Part shown: positions 1-4,590 of the stretch, piece after piece
Layout: each line of letters begins with the position of its first letter
Numbering within the stretch: position 1 is the stretch's first letter
Assembly (NCBI GenBank): GCA_023440945.1
Contig: JAEZRL010000163.1
Coordinates: forward strand, 1 to 6,031
Source: Bacteroidota bacterium
GTDB taxonomy: Bacteria > Bacteroidota > Bacteroidia > Chitinophagales > Chitinophagaceae
Length of the DNA stretch: 6,031 nt
Direction: 5' to 3'
The notes under the pieces: model-generated
Seen by the model: the letters and a program-made list of their open reading frames with translations, nothing else
Database searches by the model: none
What the model was told of the DNA's origin: nothing
Program-made: the position numbers and the translations under genes

Positions 1-623
1 TGAGCGGAACAGAACACAAGATGCTGCCGGATATGATTGAAGTGGGAAGTTTTATTGGAATGGCAGCAATGACGCAAAGTGAGATCACAATAAAAAATGC
101 CGGCATTGAACATTTGGGAATCATACCGGAAAAATTTCAAAAGCTCGGTATTGCAATGGAGTTTAGGAAAGAGGATATCTATATTCCCGCCCAGGAAATT
201 TATGAGATACAAACCTTTTTAGATGGCTCTGTACTAACCATTTCAGATCATCCCTGGCCCGGCTTTACACCGGATCTGTTAAGTATTGTTCTTGTTGTGG
301 CAACACAGGCAAAAGGCAGCGTGTTGATACATCAGAAAATGTTTGAAAGCCGTTTGTTTTTTGTAGATAAACTCATTGATATGGGTGCGCAGATCATTTT
401 ATGCGATCCTCACCGTGCAACAGTTATTGGCCTTGGCAGAAAATATCCGTTGCGTGGAATTACAATGAGCAGTCCGGATATTCGTGCAGGTGTAGCATTA
501 CTTATTGCTGCATTAAGTGCAGATGGCAACAGCACTATTCAAAACATCGAACAAATTGACAGAGGTTATCAATACATTGATAAACGTTTGCAGAACTTAG
601 GAGCAGAAATAAAAAGAATTTAG
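1..623 (+). CDS. murA: UDP-N-acetylglucosamine 1-carboxyvinyltransferase (MurA), 5'-partial
   Basis: MurA transfers enolpyruvate from PEP to UDP-GlcNAc, the first committed cytoplasmic step of peptidoglycan synthesis. The frame is open from base 3, so the ATG at 21 is internal and about 206 C-terminal residues are visible, roughly half of the family's usual 420-435. The visible part belongs to the EPSP-synthase-like fold. It includes the PDMIEVGSF segment (PDRIE-type in other MurAs), HPWPGFTPDLLS carrying the Asp that corresponds to catalytic Asp305 of E. coli, the SSPDIRAG segment matching the Asp369/Arg371 region, and the terminal IDRGYQYIDKRLQNLGA signature with the Arg397-equivalent. The PEP-reactive Cys115 loop would lie upstream of the window and cannot be checked. 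The gene ends with TAG. No clear terminator hairpin follows. Identification is firm; only the N-terminal half is missing. Confidence 0.96.
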   Translation, partial: SGTEHKMLPDMIEVGSFIGMAAMTQSEITIKNAGIEHLGIIPEKFQKLGIAMEFRKEDIYIPAQEIYEIQTFLDGSVLTISDHPWPGFTPDLLSIVLVVATQAKGSVLIHQKMFESRLFFVDKLIDMGAQIILCDPHRATVIGLGRKYPLRGITMSSPDIRAGVALLIAALSADGNSTIQNIEQIDRGYQYIDKRLQNLGAEIKRI

Positions 624-909
624 ACTACTAATTGCACTAATGTTTTTGCTGATTCTTTAATAACAAACTCTATATTCATACAATTTATTTCAAACTTTCG
701 CGGTCCTTCGGTTACCTTCTGTTCTTCGCGATACTCTTTTCTTGACTTGGAATTGTCCTCTTTGCTACTTGTGTTTCTCTCCTTCTATAGTCAAATAAAA
801 TTCAATCCGCAGAAACAGAAGTTAAGAGTTAAAAGAGCGCAAGCAATCAGGATAAACCCAGGCAAAATTCAGGTTAGGCTTTCGACATCAGAAACAATCC
901 TGTATATCA
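624..909. other. Non-coding gap between murA and the sodA promoter
   Basis: No gene is supported here. The plus strand is strikingly pyrimidine-rich from about 690 to 787. Within it lies a degenerate short-period pattern at 695-736 (CTTTCGCGGTC, CTTCGGTTAC, CTTCTGTTC, TTCGCGATACTC). On the minus strand one frame is open from about 786 to the stop at 620-622, but its only ATG would give a peptide of about 20 residues and the composition is Lys/Glu/Arg-rich and family-less, so I do not call it. I found no GC-rich hairpin with a T-tract that would terminate murA. The remainder (788-909) is unstructured to the eye. Confidence 0.6.
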
Positions 910-942
910 TTTGGAATGAATAACTATATGGCAATAAATTTG
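910..942 (+). promoter_or_regulatory. Bacteroidota-type promoter of sodA
   Basis: The -33 box TTTG (910-913) is followed after 21 bases by TAAATTTG (935-942), an exact match to the Bacteroidota -7 consensus TAnnTTTG at the expected spacing. Transcription would start near 948, leaving a leader of about 43 bases before the ATG at 991. A 13-base inverted repeat, TCATT-TGG-AATGA (907-919), overlaps the -33 box and could be an operator. The promoter rules out the upstream ATG at 916 as the sodA start. Confidence 0.7.
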
Positions 943-990
943 TTGCACATTAGCAGTTCATTTAATTATTCATTTCAAAAAATAAAACCT

Positions 991-1596
991 ATGGCATTTA
1001 CATTACCACCTTTACCGTATGCTTACGATGCACTCGAACCATACATTGATGCACAAACCATGCAAATACACCACGATAAACATCATCAGGCCTATGTTGA
1101 TAATCTCAATAAAGCTATTGCCGGCACACCAAACGAAAACAAAAGCCTCGATGAGATCATAAAAAATGCGGGGTCTATTTCTCCGGCTGTTCGCAATAAT
1201 GGTGGCGGTCACTGGAATCACAGTTTCTTCTGGGAAATTCTGGCACCACAATCAGCAGGTCAGCCAAATGGTGAATTAGCCGATGCTATCAACTCCGAAT
1301 TTGGTTCTTTCGACGCTTTTAAAGAAAAATTCAACGCTGCCGGTGCAAGCCGTTTCGGAAGTGGCTGGGCATGGTTGATAGTAAAAGACGGCAAGTTAGA
1401 AGTTACTTCTACTCCAAATCAGGATAATCCTCTGATGGATGTTGCCGAAGTTAAAGGCACACCCATTTTAGGAGTGGATGTTTGGGAGCACGCTTATTAT
1501 CTTAAATATCAAAACCGTCGTGCCGAATATCTCAATAATTTTTGGAATGTTATAAGCTGGAGCAAAGTAGCAGAGACTTATGCAAACGTTAAATAA
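991..1596 (+). CDS. sodA: Superoxide dismutase, Mn-type (Fe/Mn family)
   Basis: This enzyme dismutates superoxide to hydrogen peroxide and oxygen. It has 201 residues, the normal length for the family, and no signal peptide, so it is probably cytoplasmic. All four metal ligands are present: His27 (IHHDKHH), His77 (GGGHWNHSFFW), and Asp163 and His167 (DVWEHAYYLKYQ). The GGGHWNH context and Gln144 in NQDNPL are features of Mn enzymes rather than Fe enzymes, though cambialistic use of metals cannot be excluded from sequence. The start at 991 gives MAFTLPPLPYAYDALEP, the usual N-terminus. The longer in-frame ATG at 916 would add 25 family-less residues and lies between the -33 and -7 boxes of the promoter. 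The gene appears monocistronic: it has its own promoter upstream and a terminator 104 bases after the stop. Confidence 0.95.
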   Translation: MAFTLPPLPYAYDALEPYIDAQTMQIHHDKHHQAYVDNLNKAIAGTPNENKSLDEIIKNAGSISPAVRNNGGGHWNHSFFWEILAPQSAGQPNGELADAINSEFGSFDAFKEKFNAAGASRFGSGWAWLIVKDGKLEVTSTPNQDNPLMDVAEVKGTPILGVDVWEHAYYLKYQNRRAEYLNNFWNVISWSKVAETYANVK

Positions 1597-1640
1597 GAAA
1601 AGTACTTTTTGTTGACCAACTTTGGCAATACTATAATGCT

Positions 1641-1668
1641 TTCGTTGTGTCACTCACTTGTACATTCT
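1641..1668 (+). repeat. Dispersed intergenic repeat, copy 1
   Basis: The first 19 bases, TTCGTTGTGTCACTCACTT, are identical to the minus strand at 4552-4534, and 26 of 28 bases match over the full span. Weaker similarity extends on both sides, with ACTAT a few bases upstream and a GCT...ATT segment downstream. It lies 44 bases after the sodA stop and 32 bases before the terminator at 1701. It has no evident coding function and only weak internal pairing. Confidence 0.7.
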
Positions 1669-1700
1669 TATCGCTATTGAACTTTGGTTTCGATTTATAA

Positions 1701-1737
1701 AAGTCCTGCAGCATTTTTTTGCAGGACTTATTTTTTT
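1701..1737 (+). terminator. Intrinsic terminator downstream of sodA
   Basis: A perfect 10-bp stem, AAGTCCTGCA (1701-1710) with TGCAGGACTT (1720-1729), encloses a 9-base loop and is followed by A and seven T residues. It should stop sodA transcription. It ends only 11 bases before the ATG of the next gene on the same strand, so it either lies in that gene's leader or limits read-through into it. Confidence 0.85.
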
Positions 1738-1748
1738 ACATTTACGCT

Positions 1749-2363
1749 ATGAAAAAATTAATTTTTAGTTTATTGGCAATGGCTTTATTGTCTGCCTGTC
1801 AAAGCAATCCGAAGAAAATTATAGTGATGTCAAAAGGCAAAGCAACTATTGACAAAGATGCCAAAACAATTTCTGTTCCTGCGTCCGGAAGTGGCCATGA
1901 AGAACAAACTATTGAATTTAATTCCGCAGATAAAATTTCTTTGCAGGTAAATTCTACTGCAGGTAATACAACTGTGGAAATTCCCGATAATGGTTATTAT
2001 ATCTTAAATGCAAAAACCGATACAATTGTTGGTGGTTATGTTTATTATGGTGCACCTGAAGATCGCTCAACAGTTGTAAGCCAGGACGAAGTAAAAAAAA
2101 GAATAGATTCTATTCAGCAATTAATAACTAATCAAAACACGGGCATCACGCACAAAACTTTTTTCATTCTTCCGAATACTGCTGTTAAGATAACAGATAA
2201 CGTTGATGCAACTATCATAGGGCCTTATCATCAAATAACCTCTATTCAACAGGAAGGCGACAAGAAACCTGAGGTTTATCGTTTTTACCCTATAAAAGAT
2301 GCAAGGGAAACGCTTGATAAATTGAAGAGTTTTACCGTGGCACCGCCATCGCCAAATCAATAA
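1749..2363 (+). CDS. Putative lipoprotein of unknown function
   Basis: I do not recognise the family. The 204-residue product begins with a lipoprotein signal peptide: MKK, a hydrophobic stretch at residues 4-14, and the lipobox LSAC with the lipidated Cys17. The residues after the Cys (QSNPKK) lack the acidic cluster described as a surface-export signal in some Bacteroidota, which would fit a periplasm-facing protein, but this is inference. The mature part is polar, with many Thr, Ile, Val and Asp residues suggesting beta structure. A Lys/Asp/Gln-rich segment near residues 115-130 (VKKRIDSIQQLITNQ) could be helical. No catalytic motif is visible. The ATG at 1749 is chosen because the in-frame TTG at 1719 lies inside the terminator stem-loop and would place ten residues ahead of a complete signal peptide. 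I found no convincing promoter just upstream. The gene ends 5 bases from yidD, which is convergent. Confidence 0.85.
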   Translation: MKKLIFSLLAMALLSACQSNPKKIIVMSKGKATIDKDAKTISVPASGSGHEEQTIEFNSADKISLQVNSTAGNTTVEIPDNGYYILNAKTDTIVGGYVYYGAPEDRSTVVSQDEVKKRIDSIQQLITNQNTGITHKTFFILPNTAVKITDNVDATIIGPYHQITSIQQEGDKKPEVYRFYPIKDARETLDKLKSFTVAPPSPNQ

Positions 2364-2368
2364 AAAAA

Positions 2369-2599
2369 TCAGGGGACAGGATCATAACCATGACCACCAC
2401 CGGGTCTGCAACGGGAAATCCTTTTTATAGAAAGCCATCCGCCTTTTAGCAACCCATGTTTTTTCAAAGCTTCAATCGTGTATTGTGAACAAGTTGGCGT
2501 GAACCTGCATTTAGGACCAAGCAGCGGAGAGATTCCAAACTGGTAAATTTTTATCAGCAGTATAAATGGATAACTAATTATTTGAAGAACTTTTTTCAT
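2369..2599 (-). CDS. yidD: Membrane protein insertion efficiency factor YidD
   Basis: YidD is a small inner-membrane-associated protein that assists the YidC insertase. The 76-residue product has the N-terminal amphipathic/hydrophobic segment (residues 4-27), the family signature CRFTPTCSQYTIEALKKHG at about residues 31-49 with both cysteines, and the conserved end RCRPGGGHGYDPVP. Its length is normal and it looks complete. The start ATG lies 26 bases inside the 3' end of rnpA, in another frame, so the two are probably translationally coupled and cotranscribed, as in the widespread rpmH-rnpA-yidD order. The usual next gene, yidC, does not follow. Instead the convergent lipoprotein gene begins on the other side of a 5-base gap, with no visible terminator for either. 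Confidence 0.96.
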   Translation of the reverse strand: MKKVLQIISYPFILLIKIYQFGISPLLGPKCRFTPTCSQYTIEALKKHGLLKGGWLSIKRISRCRPGGGHGYDPVP

Positions 2600-2981
2600 T
2601 CAAGGCTTTTATCAGCTTTTGTATAATAAGCGGCATTTTTGTTTTGATAACTGCATATTCAGGCAGTACTTTATCAATATACAGCAGAAAAACAATAAGC
2701 TCTTTATTCTGTTGTTCAAGAAGCGAATGCAAAGGTAGTTTCTCTGTCCGGTAACATTCTCTTAATAATCTTTTGATGCGGTTGCGTTGCACGGCTTTTT
2801 TAAAATGCCTTCCGCTTGCACCAACTGCTACTTTCACAGGAAAATCTAAAGGTATCTTTGTTTCGAGATAAATCACTTTTATTGGAAAAACGGTAAAAGA
2901 TTTCCCTTCACTGAAAATCTGCTGCAACAACTTGCGGCTTTTAAGTTTTTCCTTTTTGTTGTATGTAAAGATTTTTGCCAA
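2574..2981 (-). CDS. rnpA: Ribonuclease P protein component
   Basis: RnpA is the protein subunit that, with the RNase P RNA, matures the 5' ends of tRNAs. The product is about 135 residues, slightly longer than the common 110-125, with a charged tail ending KSSSNN. It shows the N-terminal KKEKLKSRKLLQQIFSEGKSF pattern (residues 9-29) and the signature RNR segment FKKAVQRNRIKRLLRE (residues 60-75). The start is TTG at 2981. It is the only standard start codon in this frame between the upstream stop near 3040 and the conserved region, and it puts the conserved Phe at residue 5, as expected. The TTG comes directly after the T-tract of a terminator hairpin that separates rnpA from rpmH. The 3' end overlaps yidD by 26 bases. 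An ATT start three bases upstream is possible but unlikely. Confidence 0.95.
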   Translation of the reverse strand: MAKIFTYNKKEKLKSRKLLQQIFSEGKSFTVFPIKVIYLETKIPLDFPVKVAVGASGRHFKKAVQRNRIKRLLRECYRTEKLPLHSLLEQQNKELIVFLLYIDKVLPEYAVIKTKMPLIIQKLIKALNEKSSSNN

Positions 2982-3009
2982 AATAAAAAAAGCCTCATAA
3001 AGAGGCTTT
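2982..3009 (-). terminator. Intrinsic terminator between rpmH and rnpA
   Basis: On the minus strand a perfect 8-bp stem, AAAGCCTC (3009-3002) with GAGGCTTT (2996-2989), has the loop TTTAT and a tail TTTTATT that runs into the rnpA TTG start. It lies 43 bases after the rpmH stop. A weaker hairpin (3047-3028 on the minus strand, six pairs including one G-U) sits between rpmH and this one. It probably lowers rnpA-yidD expression relative to L34 by partial termination. Confidence 0.75.
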
Positions 3010-3052
3010 GAATGTATGAAAAATTTACTCCTCCCACTTTAGAGGAAGGCTT

Positions 3053-3208
3053 CTATTTTAATTTTCTTTCGTCCGAAACAGTGAGTTTATGACGACCTTT
3101 CGCACGGCGGCTTGCTAACACTTTGCGGCCGTTTGCTGTTTGCATACGCTTACGAAAACCATGAACAGATTTACGACGGCGATTATGTGGTTGAAATGTA
3201 CGTTTCAT
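3053..3208 (-). CDS. rpmH: 50S ribosomal protein L34
   Basis: L34 is a small basic protein of the large ribosomal subunit. Reading the minus strand from ATG at 3208 gives 51 residues starting MKRTFQPHNRRRKSVHGF, followed by RKRM, GRKVLASRRAKGRHKLTVS and a TAG stop. This is the full L34 signature: K-R-T-F/Y-Q-P near the start, then a central GFR.RM..A.GR.VL..RR.KGR...... block. Arg and Lys make up about a third of the protein. Its length is typical for Bacteroidota, where a few extra C-terminal residues (SDERKLK) are common. It is the first gene of the rpmH-rnpA-yidD cluster. Upstream lies a leader of up to about 80 bases with a candidate -7 box at 3296-3289. Confidence 0.97.
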   Translation of the reverse strand: MKRTFQPHNRRRKSVHGFRKRMQTANGRKVLASRRAKGRHKLTVSDERKLK

Positions 3209-3288
3209 TCTAATAAAGTTTTAACTGATAAAGATTTATTCTACAAACAGGTTACAGTCACCATCACTGCCACCCGGTGAAAGGACGG

Positions 3289-3296
3289 CAAAATTA
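3289..3296 (-). promoter_or_regulatory. Candidate -7 box for rpmH
   Basis: The minus strand reads TAATTTTG here, an exact match to the Bacteroidota TAnnTTTG element, 80 bases before the rpmH ATG. No TTTG is found 19-21 bases further upstream (the position holds TTAAC), so the promoter is only half supported. The leader between it and rpmH contains a locally GC-richer block (3255-3288) with short inverted repeats. Confidence 0.4.
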
Positions 3297-3391
3297 GGAG
3301 TTTATTTCGAATCTCGTGTTAATTTTTGTTGTTTTATTACAGCAGCAGTACACTTTTTCTTCTATACGGTGCTTGTATTGGTTTACGATGT

Positions 3392-4057
3392 TTATTCTAT
3401 GATCTTTAAATAGTGTAACAATCTCTCATCCGTATAATTACTAATAAACATCAATACATTATCATATTTCTCAAATGCGTTTTCTTCATGCATTGTTTTT
3501 ATCACGACAGCTTTCATGCCCGCATTTTGCGCCGCTTCCACACCTTTTGGCGAATCTTCAAAAACAATACATTTATCAAAAGGCACGTTTAATTTTTCTG
3601 CTGCTTTAATGAAAGTTTCGGGATCAGGTTTACTGGTTGTAACATCGTCTGCACTTACAATCGCATCAAAATATTTGCGGATGCGGCAGTTATCTAAAAC
3701 AAAATCAACATTGAAGGGTATAGCAGCCGTGCCCAATGCAATGAGAATCATTTCCTTTTTTGCTTTTTGCAAGAATGATTCAAGTCCATCAAGCAGTTTT
3801 AAATGGTTCCTGTATTCCGACTGATATCTTTTCTCTTTTTCAATAGAAATCTTATGCATTTCTTCGCGGGTAAATTTACCAGGACCAAATACACGTGTTA
3901 AAACTTCTTCGTTTTTTCCATACATCTGCTTAGCCACTTCTTCATGACTTAGTCCAGCATGATAATCGTTGTTGAGAATGCTGTACCATGCATGTTCATG
4001 ATATTCCATGTCATTGATGATTGTACCATTCAGATCGAATATAAAAGCTTTGCTCAT
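3392..4057 (-). CDS. HAD-superfamily hydrolase, beta-phosphoglucomutase-like, with DxN motif I
   Basis: A 221-residue protein of the haloacid dehalogenase superfamily with a helical cap after motif I (subfamily I; phosphatases and beta-phosphoglucomutases). Motif I is FIFDLNGT with the nucleophile Asp8. Motif II is ALGTAA with Thr110. Motif III is Lys143 in TSKPDPETF. Motif IV is FEDSPKGVEAAQNAG with Glu167 and Asp168, which would bind Mg2+. The oddity is Asn10 where most phosphatases and mutases carry the second Asp of DxD, the general acid/base. The codon is AAT on the minus strand and the surrounding frame is intact, so the change is not a frameshift. The substrate cannot be inferred; sugar phosphates are usual for this subfamily. 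It lies 67 bases downstream of the MmcQ/YjbR gene on the same strand, possibly cotranscribed. No clear terminator follows. Confidence 0.88.
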   Translation of the reverse strand: MSKAFIFDLNGTIINDMEYHEHAWYSILNNDYHAGLSHEEVAKQMYGKNEEVLTRVFGPGKFTREEMHKISIEKEKRYQSEYRNHLKLLDGLESFLQKAKKEMILIALGTAAIPFNVDFVLDNCRIRKYFDAIVSADDVTTSKPDPETFIKAAEKLNVPFDKCIVFEDSPKGVEAAQNAGMKAVVIKTMHEENAFEKYDNVLMFISNYTDERLLHYLKIIE

Positions 4058-4124
4058 GTACTATTAATTTGATTACTTTATAAGGTTAAACAGGAATCGT
4101 GCAAGATGAAACAAAAAGAAGAAA

Positions 4125-4448
4125 TTATTTTATACCTGCAACAAGATTGTAGGAATGATCAATCAAATTTTTCAGTTGCTGCAAGGATAAACTACCATCA
4201 ATAATAACTGTGTTCCAGTGTTTTTTATTCATGTGGTATCCGGGTTTGATGCAATCATATTCTTCACGCAATTCTATTGCATAATCAGGATTGCATTTAG
4301 CATTGAATTGTAAAGGAGAGCTGTTTAAACCTGTTAATAAAAATATCTTTCCTTTTACCTTAAAGACCAATGTTTCTTCTCCAAAAGGAAATGATTCTTC
4401 CGTACCGGGTTTGCTCAATGCATATTCGCGTAATTGTTCAATGTTCAT
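4125..4448 (-). CDS. MmcQ/YjbR family protein
   Basis: The 107-residue product matches the MmcQ/YjbR family, a small alpha/beta fold related to CyaY-like proteins that is often labelled DNA-binding though its biochemical role is not settled. Recognisable family stretches are the start MNIEQLREYALSKPGTEESF, the FPFGEETLVFKVKGKIF segment (residues 20-36), CNPDYAIELREEYDCI (around 52-67), KPGYHMNKKHWNTV (around 68-81) and LIDHSYNLV near the end. It is complete at both ends and slightly shorter than the usual 110-120. The ATG at 4448 is 16 bases after the terminator that closes the TamL-like gene, so its promoter must overlap or precede that hairpin; I could not identify one. The HAD hydrolase gene follows on the same strand after 67 bases. 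Confidence 0.88.
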   Translation of the reverse strand: MNIEQLREYALSKPGTEESFPFGEETLVFKVKGKIFLLTGLNSSPLQFNAKCNPDYAIELREEYDCIKPGYHMNKKHWNTVIIDGSLSLQQLKNLIDHSYNLVAGIK

Positions 4449-4464
4449 AGACTGATTATGTTGT

Positions 4465-4503
4465 AAAATAAAAAGAGAAAGTGTTTGCTTCCTCTTTTAT
4501 TTT
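4465..4503 (-). terminator. Intrinsic terminator downstream of the TamL-like gene
   Basis: An AT-rich hairpin pairs 4465-4481 with 4488-4503 around a 6-base loop (TGTTTG on the plus strand). It has one A-C mismatch and one bulged A, and a seven-pair run including GAG/CTC in the centre. The minus-strand 3' side is CTCTTTTTATTTT, a terminator-like tail. The plus-strand side is also T-rich, but no plus-strand gene needs it. It lies 87 bases past the TamL-like stop and 16 bases before the next ATG. Confidence 0.65.
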
Positions 4504-4524
4504 AGATTTTGCTGAATAAAGCTC

Positions 4525-4552
4525 AGAACGTAGAAGTGAGTGACACAACGAA
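4525..4552 (-). repeat. Dispersed intergenic repeat, copy 2
   Basis: On the minus strand this reads TTCGTTGTGTCACTCACTT and then CTACGTTCT. It matches copy 1 (1641-1668) at 26 of 28 bases, the first 19 exactly. It begins 38 bases after the stop of the TamL-like gene and ends 21 bases before the terminator at 4503, the same order and orientation relative to its host gene as copy 1 has to sodA. Confidence 0.7.
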
Positions 4553-4590
4553 CGCCGATAGTAGCAATGCAGCTAAGTACATAATAAAAA

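Noticed and set aside
620..786. Minus-strand open frame of about 55 codons in the murA-sodA gap
   Set aside because: No start codon except an ATG near its end, low-complexity charged composition, no recognisable family; it overlaps a pyrimidine-rich repeat tract.
916..990. 25-residue N-terminal extension of the superoxide dismutase from the ATG at 916
   Set aside because: It lies between the -33 and -7 boxes of the promoter, and SODs of this type begin at the MAFTLPPLPY start at 991.
1012..1251. Minus-strand open frame of 79 codons inside sodA
   Set aside because: Antisense shadow of a region that encodes two SOD metal ligands on the plus strand.
1612..1637. TTGACC...TATAAT, resembling an E. 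coli sigma-70 promoter
   Set aside because: The spacer is only 14 bases, and Bacteroidota primary sigma factors use TTTG/TAnnTTTG.
1719..1748. TTG start giving ten extra residues on the lipoprotein
   Set aside because: It lies inside the terminator stem-loop and would precede an already complete lipoprotein signal peptide.
3031..3044. GGGAGGAG-like purine run on the minus strand, resembling a Shine-Dalgarno sequence
   Set aside because: No start codon lies at a suitable distance, Bacteroidota rarely use such sites, and it is part of a weak hairpin after rpmH.
3516..3824. Plus-strand open frame of 102 codons inside the HAD gene
   Set aside because: Antisense shadow; the minus strand encodes HAD motifs II to IV across the same bases.
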